A stretch of DNA of 12,900 bases, from positions 1-12,900 of the forward strand of contig DAOWFD010000075.1 in NCBI GenBank assembly GCA_030638185.1. The letters run 5' to 3'. The notes beneath the pieces were generated by a model. The model was not told the DNA's origin. It worked only from the letters and a program-made list of their open reading frames with translations, and did not search any database. The stretch comes from Candidatus Aegiribacteria sp. (GTDB lineage Bacteria > Fermentibacterota > Fermentibacteria > Fermentibacterales > JCC-6). Both the position numbers and the translations under genes were made by a program. The stretch's first letter is position 1, and each line of letters starts with the position of its first letter. This document shows, in pieces, positions 6,367-12,900 of the stretch.

Positions 6367-8031
6367 ATGAGTGAAAGTAGTTTTGAAAAGGAAAAAAGGA
6401 CCTGGGAGAAGAATATCCTCGATCCTGTACTTGAGAAGTTTCCCGAAAGGAAGGAAATTTTAAGGACTGGCTCCGGAGATCCTGTAGAAAGGGTCTATTT
6501 CCCCGATAACCCCGGAGATGAATATCTGGAGAAGCTGGGATTTCCAGGTGAGTATCCCTATACGAGAGGGGTTCAGCCGACGATGTACCGTGGTCGATTC
6601 TGGACCATGCGTCAGTACGCCGGTTTCGGAAGCGCCGAGGAATCCAACAAACGATACCGCTTTCTGCTCGGACAGGGTCAGACAGGACTTTCAGTAGCTT
6701 TTGACCTGCCGTCGCAGATAGGATACGATTCTGACCACCCGCTTTGCGCTGGAGAAGTGGGAAAAGTGGGTGTGGCAATCGACAGTCTGGCCGATATGGA
6801 GATACTCTTCAGCGATATTCCACTGGACAGTGTGTCCACATCCATGACTATCAATTCACCGGCGGCGGTTCTACTCGCAATGTACATCGTCGTGGCTGAA
6901 AAGCAGTCCATTCCCCCGGAAAAGCTCACAGGTACAATTCAGAACGATATACTCAAGGAGTATATGGCAAGGGGAACTTACATATTCCCGCCTGCTCATT
7001 CTATGAGGCTGATCACCGATATTTTCAGTTTCTGCATTAGGAATGTTCCAAAGTGGAATACTATCAGCATCTCAGGCTACCATATCAGGGAGGCGGGAAG
7101 CACCGCTTCACAGGAGGTTGCCTTTACCATAGCAGACGGTATCGCATATGTGGATGCAGCAATAAAGGCAGGGCTTGCGGTTGATGATTTCGCACCCAGG
7201 CTCAGCTTCTTCTTCAATGCTCATAATGATCTTCTGGAGGAAGTCGCCAAGTTCAGGGCTGCCAGAAGGCTCTGGGCAGAAATAATGAAAGGCAGATTCG
7301 GTGCTAAATCAGCAAAGAGCATGATGCTCCGGTTCCATGCTCAGACCGGCGGTTCCACCCTGACAGCCCAGCAGCCTGATAACAATATCGTCAGGGTGGC
7401 TATTCAGACACTGGCGGCTGTGATGGGGGGAACCCAGAGCCTTCATACAAACAGCAGGGACGAAGCCCTTGCGCTGCCATCGGAGCATGCTGTACGAATT
7501 GCTCTCAGAACCCAGCAGATCGTCGCTAACGAATCGGGGGTTACGAACACCGTTGATCCACTGGCAGGCAGTTACTTCATAGAGGAATTGACGGACAGGA
7601 TAGAAGCCGAAGCCAGAGATCATATAAGCAAAATCGATTCTCTCGGTGGAATGGTTCAGGCCGTGGAGGAGGGATATCCCCAGCGTCATATTCAGGAAGC
7701 TGCCTACAGCTGCCAGCGGGAGATCGAGAACTCCGAGCGGATAGTCGTCGGAATCAACAGCTTTGAAATCAAAGAACAGCCACCAGAGGGACTTCTCAGG
7801 GTTGATCCCTCAGTTGAGAAAACCCAGGTCGCAAAACTCAGAGACATCAGGAAAAGCCGTGATAACGATGCGGTAGCTGATTGCCTGAGATCTCTTGGAA
7901 AGGCCGCAGATTCGTCTGAGAACCTCATGCCCTGTATACTGGAAGCCGTGCGATCCTATGCTACACTGGGTGAAATATGCGGTGTTCTTCGCGAATCATT
8001 TGGCGAATATGTGCCGAACACAATCCTCTGA
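6367..8031 (+). CDS. Methylmalonyl-CoA mutase, catalytic (large N-terminal) subunit
   Basis: A 554-residue acyl-CoA mutase TIM-barrel subunit of the adenosylcobalamin-dependent type, interconverting succinyl-CoA and methylmalonyl-CoA. It ends without the B12-binding domain (DxHxxG), so it is the stand-alone alpha-type subunit (usual length about 550-560) and needs a separate cobalamin subunit not in the window. With numbering that counts a possible TTG start at 6364 as residue 1: PTMYRGRFWTMRQYAGF (72-88) with Y75; TIQNDILKEYMARGTYIFPP (191-210) with Q193 and R203; SISGYHIREAG (235-245) with Y239 and H240; RLSFFFNAHNDLLEEVAKF (279-297). Tyr and Arg at positions 75 and 203 are those of methylmalonyl-CoA mutase; isobutyryl-CoA mutases have Phe and Gln there. 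I chose the ATG at 6367, where an AGG ribosome site is 8 bp upstream; the TTG just before is a possible alternative. The gene is tightly linked to buk, which suggests acyl-CoA rearrangement coupled to acid formation. Confidence 0.88.
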   Translation: MSESSFEKEKRTWEKNILDPVLEKFPERKEILRTGSGDPVERVYFPDNPGDEYLEKLGFPGEYPYTRGVQPTMYRGRFWTMRQYAGFGSAEESNKRYRFLLGQGQTGLSVAFDLPSQIGYDSDHPLCAGEVGKVGVAIDSLADMEILFSDIPLDSVSTSMTINSPAAVLLAMYIVVAEKQSIPPEKLTGTIQNDILKEYMARGTYIFPPAHSMRLITDIFSFCIRNVPKWNTISISGYHIREAGSTASQEVAFTIADGIAYVDAAIKAGLAVDDFAPRLSFFFNAHNDLLEEVAKFRAARRLWAEIMKGRFGAKSAKSMMLRFHAQTGGSTLTAQQPDNNIVRVAIQTLAAVMGGTQSLHTNSRDEALALPSEHAVRIALRTQQIVANESGVTNTVDPLAGSYFIEELTDRIEAEARDHISKIDSLGGMVQAVEEGYPQRHIQEAAYSCQREIENSERIVVGINSFEIKEQPPEGLLRVDPSVEKTQVAKLRDIRKSRDNDAVADCLRSLGKAADSSENLMPCILEAVRSYATLGEICGVLRESFGEYVPNTIL

Positions 8032-8083
8032 CCCAGTCTGTCTGCAGGCTGTTACAAAATGATATATAGGAAGGGTGGAGATA

Positions 8084-9679
8084 TTGAAGTCCATTAGTCC
8101 ATCAGTGCTTATTACGTTGATTATCCTTTCTCTTATGAGTGGATGCTCAGGAACCGGTGTCGACAGGGCAACATGGCTGATCGTTGTCGAGGAAGACACG
8201 ATCTCAGTTGGTGATGTCGGCGAGGCCTGGAACCGGCTTGGCGAAAGACAGAGAGAGCTGTTCACTTCAAAGGACAACACCATCGGTGAGTACATTGTTA
8301 CTTACAGCCAGAAAGTCCTCCTGCAGCGCGAACTGGAGGAGGCAGGATACATGAACGATGATCTCCTGGTTTCATACAGCAACTCATGGCTTACTGTGAA
8401 AGTGGGCGAGGCCGCAAGGAGATTCCTTTACGAAAAGGAATTGGAAATCGTCGGTGATAACGAGATAGATTTCTTCTTAAGCCATCTGGGTAGAACTGTC
8501 CTGTATACGGTGAACCCGGGCAGCAATACTGAGGAAAGGATCGGACCTGTCCATCTTCCGCTCCTCCCGGCTAATATGATCATGTTTCTTGATACCCTTA
8601 ACATCGGTGAAGTCGGAATCACGGAGAGTGGATCTGAGGTAAGGCTTGATTCCATCATGACAGCAGACTCTTCGCTTATTGCTCAGGCTCTTTCAGATAC
8701 GGCTGCTGTCCGGTCAAGTGCAGCGGCTGCAATAGCAACCAGAAGATTCCAGGAGAAGGAGGATACTTTTAAACAGTCCTTCCCAACCGATTATAACCTG
8801 AATGTGGATTCAGCAGCCCTTGAGCAGTTCAGGCTTTACTACGCAGAGGAGGCTGAATTGCTGGCCGGGGAGACCGTTATAATCTCGTCAGATCTGGTCT
8901 GTCTTACAGCTGAAGATCTGAGAAATGAGATCGTGTACTACGATAGAAGTTATACGATAAATCCTGCCGATCAAGTTTGGCTCAATGACTTCATTGAATT
9001 CATTATTTACAATTTCTATGGGCGTACTGTTCTTGAAAATGAATCTCCCGAAATAATTGCTTCGCTCCGAACCGAGTCGGAGAGATACCTTATGGATCTG
9101 GCATCGGAGGCATTCTACGACGACAGGATCCAGTCAACGGTAACAATTACCCGGGCGGACATGGAAAATTTGTTTGAAAACCTGGAAGAACCCTTTACTA
9201 TTCCGGAAATGAGGGTTTTACAGGGCATCATTATACCTAAGGATTCTATGATCATATATCACCATCTGACCCAGGATGAAAAGGATGATTTCATTCTCAG
9301 AATGCCTGGATTCGAATACCTGGCCACTGATTCAACTCGGCCCCAGATAACCAGGCCACTGAAAGTTAATGAGATTCCCGGATTTCATGGTGATGAGGTT
9401 TTCCTGATCGATCCCGCAGATACCAGCAGCTGGCTGGGGCCTCTGGAACTTGTTGGTGGAACCCAGATGTGCATGTTCAGGCTGATTGAAGTGGTACCCC
9501 TGCGGAACGCTACATTTGATGAGGTCGAGGATGAGCTGTGGGTAATGACAAGGAACAAGCTTGAGGAACAGGCCACGGTAGAGGTTATTCGGGAGCTTGA
9601 GGAGAAATACGGTCTTATCATCAATGAAAACATTCTGGAAAAACTGCCCGAGGATCCCGGCAGCTGGGCTGAGCTCTAA
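8084..9679 (+). CDS. Lipoprotein, SurA/PpiC-like peptidyl-prolyl isomerase relative
   Basis: A 531-residue envelope lipoprotein. I place the start at the TTG at 8084, since a GGAAGGG ribosome site lies 8 bp upstream and the product begins MKSISPSVLITLIILSLMSGC, a lysine-led signal with a lipobox cysteine at residue 21. A GTG at 8075, directly against the same ribosome site, is less likely. After the signal, a SurA/PrsA-type N-terminal helical region (about 38-110: DVGEAWNRLGERQRELF and IVTYSQKVLLQRELEEAGY) is followed by charged, helical, poorly conserved sequence. A second PPIase-like section (about 352-477) has VTITRADMENLFEN, then EMRVLQGIIIP and WLGPLELVGG followed by MFRLIEV, the order of a parvulin domain, though its catalytic residues are not recognisable. 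It likely acts as an outer-membrane or periplasmic chaperone rather than an active isomerase. It is 52 bp after the mutase and ends just before a strong hairpin. The family call is by pattern, not alignment. Confidence 0.65.
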   Translation: MKSISPSVLITLIILSLMSGCSGTGVDRATWLIVVEEDTISVGDVGEAWNRLGERQRELFTSKDNTIGEYIVTYSQKVLLQRELEEAGYMNDDLLVSYSNSWLTVKVGEAARRFLYEKELEIVGDNEIDFFLSHLGRTVLYTVNPGSNTEERIGPVHLPLLPANMIMFLDTLNIGEVGITESGSEVRLDSIMTADSSLIAQALSDTAAVRSSAAAAIATRRFQEKEDTFKQSFPTDYNLNVDSAALEQFRLYYAEEAELLAGETVIISSDLVCLTAEDLRNEIVYYDRSYTINPADQVWLNDFIEFIIYNFYGRTVLENESPEIIASLRTESERYLMDLASEAFYDDRIQSTVTITRADMENLFENLEEPFTIPEMRVLQGIIIPKDSMIIYHHLTQDEKDDFILRMPGFEYLATDSTRPQITRPLKVNEIPGFHGDEVFLIDPADTSSWLGPLELVGGTQMCMFRLIEVVPLRNATFDEVEDELWVMTRNKLEEQATVEVIRELEEKYGLIINENILEKLPEDPGSWAEL

Positions 9680-9691
9680 TCTGACTTATTC

Positions 9692-9718
9692 GGGGACATG
9701 TGTTTTGCACATGTCCCC
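9692..9718. terminator. Perfect 11-bp-stem hairpin between convergent genes
   Basis: GGGGACATGTG (9692-9702) and CACATGTCCCC (9708-9718) form a perfect stem with a 5-nt loop TTTTG. It lies 12 bp after the lipoprotein stop and 15 bp from the stop of the convergent peptidase gene. The tail is TTCTTC on the + strand and GAATAA on the -, so termination of the + operon is more likely, but both strands can form it. Confidence 0.7.
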
Positions 9719-9733
9719 TTCTTCAGTCTGAAG

Positions 9734-11215
9734 CTATTTAAGAATTATCACAGAAGCGGATGCCGTGCTGCTGCCTGTATTAATACGGACGATATAACAG
9801 CCTGTGTTAAGTGATGAAACCCGTATCGTGCAATCCCTGTCCTCGAGACTCCCGGTGGCAACAAGCCTGCCCGACGTATCGTAAAGCTCCACAGTTCCAT
9901 GATCCGCGGGATAGGAAACAGACAGTACACCGCGGCAGGGATTCCGAGTGAATGTAATCCCCGGAAGGCAGGTATCGATGCCTTCATCTTCAATTCCAAG
10001 CATATGCATTGCGGGCATAAGTGTGGGATCACCCAGCAGTACCATTCCAAGATGCCATGACAGCTCACCAGGAGAGAGACCGCCCTGAGCAATGAATTCC
10101 CACCAGTCTCTGTAGGCGGAGCCCAATGACCCGCCGTCACCGAGGGGCGAATAAAAAGGTGCGAAGTGCAGCATGGAGCCACTTTTAGTGCTTCCCACTG
10201 AAGCAAGGCCAGTCGCTGTGCAGAAAGCGTATACAGCTCCCATGCAGTGCACGGTTGTAAAACGAGAGTTCGAGCAGGCGAACAGGTTGTAGAAATGAGC
10301 CTGTGGCAATGCGGGAACCAGCTCATCCCAGTCAGTTGTCGGTCCTTGAGCCCAATAATGGCCACCAGGGTTGGAGTGTACGAATGGGCTTATCCAGACG
10401 TAGTTGCCCGGCAGCCTGTTTTCAAGATAATCGGTACCGTTCGTTGCAGCCGCATTGCTCACAAGCTCGGTGTTGGAATAGAGATACCGCATGGAGTTCT
10501 GGTATCCCACCGCCCAGGGTATCCAGTCGTCATCTACGTAGCAGAGTGCGTTAAGGGGTTCCGGGTCACCGTTCAATCTCCATTCATGATTCCTCTGCAG
10601 GTAATCGTTAAGGATTTCTGTGGGATCCCCCACCTGCGTCAGGTTATCGACCTTGATCCGTGCAACGTATATCTCGGGGTCAAGGCTTCCGGAAAATGAA
10701 TCGTACCTCCCGTCGGAACCGGGATTACCCTGGAATGGGTATCCGATCCAGTTATCCTCCCAGGTGCCATCAATGTCCATGTAAAAGTAATCACTGGGGA
10801 ACAATGTGGTATCGGCATCAAGAACGCTCCAGGGTACCGGGAGGTTACCAACGAGCACTGCACCCTCAAGACCATCGTTGTATTTACCTATCAGATATGC
10901 CTTCAGTTCATCAGGTGTGCTGTAGGTAACCTCGACAACCTCGGTTGAAAGTCCCTCTGACGCTATATCTGTTGTCCACTGGTCCAGTATCCCTGCCTCC
11001 AGACTGTCTGTAAGTCCCTCTTCGAAGATAAGTATAAAAGCAGCCCCGTCGGATCCCGCGATCGTGGTGACACTGAAGGGCTGGTATTCAGGTTGATCCT
11101 GAATCCATTCTTCGTAAGTTCCCTGGATATATGAGGGATCGGGATTGATTGTCATGGGCGTATCATCGTAAACGCCTCCCATAAGAACTAACAAAACCAG
11201 GATTATGTTTTGCAT
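9734..11215 (-). CDS. Secreted C25 (gingipain-like) cysteine peptidase with a C-terminal T9SS-type sorting domain
   Basis: A 493-residue exported protein of the peptidase C25 (gingipain) family. It opens with a short hydrophobic signal sequence (about 1-15, IILVLLVLMGGVY). The family Rossmann-like catalytic part covers about 45-405: DGAAFILIFEEG (56-67), GAVLVGNLPVPW (118-129), DYFYMDIDGTW (142-152), EIYVARIKV (181-189), then the probable catalytic His in WISPFVHSNPGGHYW (His280 most likely; His286 also possible), and the nucleophile Cys in YNLFACSNSRFT (Cys314). The LLGDPTLMPA signature follows (393-402). Residues about 416-493 (FTRNP, VELYDTSGRLVATG, TGCYIVRI) resemble a Por-type secretion sorting domain, so export through a type IX-like route is likely. 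There is an AGGAG ribosome site 7 bp before the ATG. The gene is single, with its own promoter at 11244-11272. Substrate is unknown. Its length is shorter than true gingipains because no long adhesin region is present. Confidence 0.82.
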   Translation of the reverse strand: MQNIILVLLVLMGGVYDDTPMTINPDPSYIQGTYEEWIQDQPEYQPFSVTTIAGSDGAAFILIFEEGLTDSLEAGILDQWTTDIASEGLSTEVVEVTYSTPDELKAYLIGKYNDGLEGAVLVGNLPVPWSVLDADTTLFPSDYFYMDIDGTWEDNWIGYPFQGNPGSDGRYDSFSGSLDPEIYVARIKVDNLTQVGDPTEILNDYLQRNHEWRLNGDPEPLNALCYVDDDWIPWAVGYQNSMRYLYSNTELVSNAAATNGTDYLENRLPGNYVWISPFVHSNPGGHYWAQGPTTDWDELVPALPQAHFYNLFACSNSRFTTVHCMGAVYAFCTATGLASVGSTKSGSMLHFAPFYSPLGDGGSLGSAYRDWWEFIAQGGLSPGELSWHLGMVLLGDPTLMPAMHMLGIEDEGIDTCLPGITFTRNPCRGVLSVSYPADHGTVELYDTSGRLVATGSLEDRDCTIRVSSLNTGCYIVRINTGSSTASASVIILK

Positions 11216-11243
11216 TTGAGCACTCCTGTCATTTGGTATGTTA

Positions 11244-11272
11244 AATTTAGAAGTTATTTAACTTCTTTCCAA
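11244..11272 (-). promoter_or_regulatory. Predicted promoter of the C25 peptidase gene
   Basis: On the - strand TTGGAA (11272-11267) and TAAATT (11249-11244) are 17 bp apart, about 29 bp before the start codon at 11215. The spacer is almost entirely a palindrome (11249-11266, listed separately), so the promoter may be controlled by a dimeric regulator. Confidence 0.45.
11249..11266. promoter_or_regulatory. 18-bp perfect palindrome, possible operator
   Basis: The sequence AGAAGTTAtttAACTTCT, read as arms AGAAGTTA and TAACTTCT around a TT centre, is a perfect dyad. It fills the spacer of the C25 promoter, from just after the -35 box to the first base of the -10. This is the expected position for an operator bound by a homodimeric repressor. 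It is not followed by a T-run and does not look like a terminator. Confidence 0.4.
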
Positions 11273-11280
11273 TTTCATCC

Positions 11281-11910
11281 TTATAGTCTGAGGTACTGGT
11301 AGAGGTCGAGGTGCCGGATGGCAAAGTTAAGGGCGGGGTAGAGGATGCTCGAGATAACTCCCAGATACAACAGTCCGAATACTATGAAAAGGCCAAACCT
11401 CTCAAGCTTTCTGTAATGGTAGAGAGCCTGCCCGTCGAGAAACCTTGCCACTATCCTGCTGCCGTCAAGCGGAGGAACCGGCAGGAGGTTGAAGACCATA
11501 AGCACGATATTCATAAGTGCGCCCATCGCAAGGCTGTGCACCAGTATCGCCGGCATGATGCTGCCTGCCAGATGCAGAAGCAGTGTCAGTACAATAGCTA
11601 TCGCGAAGTTTGTCGCCGGCCCGGCAATAGCCACCCACATCATGCCTGTCTTTGGATTTCTGAAGAATCCCGGGTTAACCGGCACCGGCTTTGCCCAGGC
11701 CAGCAAGATGGGGCTATTACTGATGAGTAAGAATGCGGGAAGCAGGATTGTTCCCACCAGATCAATGTGGGGAACAGGATTGAATGTCAGCCTTCCCATC
11801 TTGTACGCTGTGGGATCTCCCAGCTTGAGGGCGACGTATCCGTGGGCTATCTCATGACAGACCACACTGAAGAAGACGATAATTATTATGAACGGAGTTT
11901 CTATACCCAT
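11281..11910 (-). CDS. Membrane site-2 protease family zinc metalloprotease (M50B type)
   Basis: A 209-residue intramembrane protease of the M50B/SpoIVFB-like (YwhC) branch, expected to cut substrates inside the membrane. It has no PDZ domain, unlike RseP. Seen: first hydrophobic segment with HEIAH (H19-H23) containing the zinc ligands and catalytic Glu, IAGPATNFAIAI (95-106), and NLLPVPPLDG (141-150), whose Asp (D149) is the third ligand. Several transmembrane segments follow, at about 1-20, 52-73, 93-113, 119-140 and 172-194, and the protein ends in the usual hydrophobic C-terminal part. The start ATG overlaps the stop of the YugP-like gene as TAATG, with an AGGAG ribosome site in the upstream gene, so translation is probably coupled. 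Its target is not evident; the tight pairing with another membrane protease suggests a shared pathway. Confidence 0.9.
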   Translation of the reverse strand: MGIETPFIIIIVFFSVVCHEIAHGYVALKLGDPTAYKMGRLTFNPVPHIDLVGTILLPAFLLISNSPILLAWAKPVPVNPGFFRNPKTGMMWVAIAGPATNFAIAIVLTLLLHLAGSIMPAILVHSLAMGALMNIVLMVFNLLPVPPLDGSRIVARFLDGQALYHYRKLERFGLFIVFGLLYLGVISSILYPALNFAIRHLDLYQYLRL

Positions 11911-12599
11911 TACCTTCTCCTGCCGGCAAGCAACAGCCAGATCATCTGTCCGAGGGAGGCAAGCGCGGCGGCTACATAGGTCATTGATGCAGCGCTCAGA
12001 ACTTTCTTAACACCTGTCAGCTCGGCTACGGTCATGTTACCGCTTTTCTCCAGATATACCACCGCACGCCTGCTGGCGTCGAATTCCACAGGAAGGGTAA
12101 CCAGCTGAAAAAGAAGGGCGGCACCGTAAAGTGCTGCTCCTAAATAGTATAGTGCCGTCATGTGAAAGAAGATTCCACCGATTATCAGTGGAAACAGCAT
12201 CTGGGAACCAAGGCTGGCGACAGGAACCAGCTTCTGTCGGAGCTTAAAGGGACTGTAACCCATCGCGTCCTGAACAGCATGCCCCGCTTCGTGGGCTGCT
12301 ACACCTACGGATGCGATGGAAGTTCCTTTGTAGACACCACTGGAAAGGCTCAGCACGCCGTTCCTGGGATCGTAATGATCCGTAAGCTGACCGCCTATTT
12401 CCTGTATGCCAATATTGGCAAGTCCGTAGCTGTCCAGTATTTCCCTTGCGATTCTGGCGCCGGAAAGCCCCCTTCCAGTACTCACTTTGCTGAAGCGTTT
12501 GTAGGTGCCTGTAACCATCGATCTGGATATAAGTCCTATGATCATTGCAGCTATGATAACAAGGAAACCTGCGTTCATGTCTAGAAATCCCAGATACAT
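11910..12599 (-). CDS. YugP-like membrane zinc metallopeptidase (Zn_peptidase_2 family)
   Basis: A 229-residue membrane metallopeptidase of the Zn_peptidase_2/YugP family, known mainly from B. subtilis YugP and of unclear role. Seen: N-terminal membrane segment (about 10-28, GFLVIIAAMIIGLISR), TGRGLSGARIAREILDSYGL (41-60), YDPRNGVLSLSSGVY (76-90), zinc motif AAHEAGHAVQDAMGY (101-115), two further hydrophobic segments (about 127-148 and 152-170), the conserved LPVEFDASRRAV stretch (169-180), whose Glu may be the third ligand, and a final C-terminal membrane helix. A GAGG ribosome site lies 8 bp before the ATG at 12599. The length is right for the family. It is the first gene of a pair with the site-2 protease gene and probably of the transcript. 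Confidence 0.9.
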   Translation of the reverse strand: MYLGFLDMNAGFLVIIAAMIIGLISRSMVTGTYKRFSKVSTGRGLSGARIAREILDSYGLANIGIQEIGGQLTDHYDPRNGVLSLSSGVYKGTSIASVGVAAHEAGHAVQDAMGYSPFKLRQKLVPVASLGSQMLFPLIIGGIFFHMTALYYLGAALYGAALLFQLVTLPVEFDASRRAVVYLEKSGNMTVAELTGVKKVLSAASMTYVAAALASLGQMIWLLLAGRRR

Positions 12600-12731
12600 T
12601 TTTCGTCCTCTTTTAAGCTGTAACTACAAAATCCGTTTCTCCTACGTCCTACGTGAATATAAGCAAGATTATTTCCTGTGGATTACTCCTTGTAAAGCCT
12701 CTGGAGCCCCTGGTTACTGTTTCCCGCGGCA
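12600..12731. other. Short intergenic region
   Basis: This 132-bp gap separates the YugP-like gene from the last, partial gene. It holds a degenerate direct repeat (CTACGTC/CTACGTG at 12642-12655). I see no convincing promoter or terminator. Confidence 0.4.
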
Positions 12732-12900
12732 TTATGGCGCAGGAAGGAGATCATTAAACCTGACCGTTTCCCGCCTACTGAGAAGGGTTTTCAGCCGTAT
12801 AATGACAACATTTTTAATTGTATCGTCCTCAAAGTCGCATGGATGGATTGCGAATCTTACCGTTTCAGAACCACCGAGTACCGTAGCGGAAACCCTTACC
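12732..12900 (-). CDS. 3' end of a possible polysaccharide deacetylase (DUF2334-like), partial
   Basis: The last 55 codons of a - strand gene, ending in TAA, run off the right edge. The visible part reads VRFAIHPCDFEDDTIKNVV followed by a helix LLSRRETVRFNDLLP. The form RxAIHPxD followed by a long helix and a closing T-[VY]-x-x-LL is what I remember from the C-terminal part of DUF2334 polysaccharide deacetylases, which remove acetyl groups from sugars. Most of the gene and all catalytic motifs lie outside, so the function is a guess from this fragment; that it is a real coding end is more certain. Confidence 0.4.
   Translation of the reverse strand, partial: VRVSATVLGGSETVRFAIHPCDFEDDTIKNVVIIRLKTLLSRRETVRFNDLLPAP

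Noticed and set aside
6182..6778. A 198-codon open frame on the - strand
   Set aside because: It runs antisense across the end of buk and the start of the mutase gene. Its product has no family resemblance, and both overlapped + genes are certain.
9721..9733. CTTCAGTCTGAAG, a 6-bp palindrome with one central base
   Set aside because: Too short and without room for a loop; best taken as chance next to the larger hairpin.
9748..10365. A 205-codon open frame on the - strand
   Set aside because: It is in a different frame of the C25 peptidase gene on the same strand; the peptidase frame carries the motifs.
12162..12584. A 140-codon open frame on the + strand
   Set aside because: It is antisense to the YugP-like gene and has no recognisable protein features.
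1..12900. tRNA, rRNA, CRISPR arrays, riboswitches and defence systems
   Set aside because: I looked for cloverleaf ends, regular repeat-spacer arrays and known riboswitch cores, and for nuclease, methylase or toxin-antitoxin motifs in the genes. None was convincing. No previously undescribed system can be claimed here.

Overview
The window looks like a piece of a bacterial chromosome of middling GC content. The best guess is an anaerobic, fermentative member of the FCB superphylum, perhaps Candidatus Fermentibacteria or a neighbouring candidate phylum. The clues are a gingipain-like C25 peptidase with a C-terminal domain resembling type IX secretion sorting domains, an archaeal-type aspartyl-tRNA synthetase, a stand-alone methylmalonyl-CoA mutase catalytic subunit beside a butyrate kinase, and short-signal-peptide secreted proteins. 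The phylum is an inference and could be wrong. No rRNA, tRNA, CRISPR array, phage gene or intact mobile element was seen.

Layout. Positions 1-2004 (+): the 3' part of an L-lysine 6-aminotransferase gene, then a RhaD-like class II aldolase 10 bp downstream. These converge on a secreted propeller-like protein (2088-2954, -), with strand-specific hairpins in the gap. Positions 2955-3355 hold the promoter of that gene and then the decayed C-terminal end of a REP-associated (IS200-like) transposase whose terminal sequence abuts the stop codon of an archaeal-type AspRS gene (3356-4699, -). A small coiled-coil protein (4809-5201, -) lies upstream of AspRS and is divergent from a metabolic operon: butyrate kinase (5273-6358), methylmalonyl-CoA mutase catalytic subunit (6367-8031) and a SurA/PpiC-like lipoprotein (8084-9679), all +. 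A perfect 11-bp-stem hairpin separates this from a convergent secreted C25 peptidase (9734-11215, -). Farther right, also on -, are two membrane zinc metalloproteases joined by a TAATG overlap (YugP-like, then site-2 protease-like), and finally the 3' end of a possible polysaccharide deacetylase gene running off the right edge.

How the genes fit together. Butyrate kinase and the mutase could link acyl-CoA rearrangement to ATP formation, for example succinyl-CoA to propionyl-CoA to acid, or branched/straight acyl-CoA exchange; the cobalamin-binding mutase subunit must be encoded elsewhere. The lipoprotein, the C25 peptidase, the propeller protein and the two membrane proteases all belong to envelope biogenesis, secretion or proteolysis. 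No defence or biosynthetic cluster is visible. The less ordinary signals are a palindrome sitting in the spacer of a predicted C25 promoter, the transposase remnant fused to the aspS end, the unusual tRNA-recognition residues of AspRS, and the paired membrane metalloproteases.
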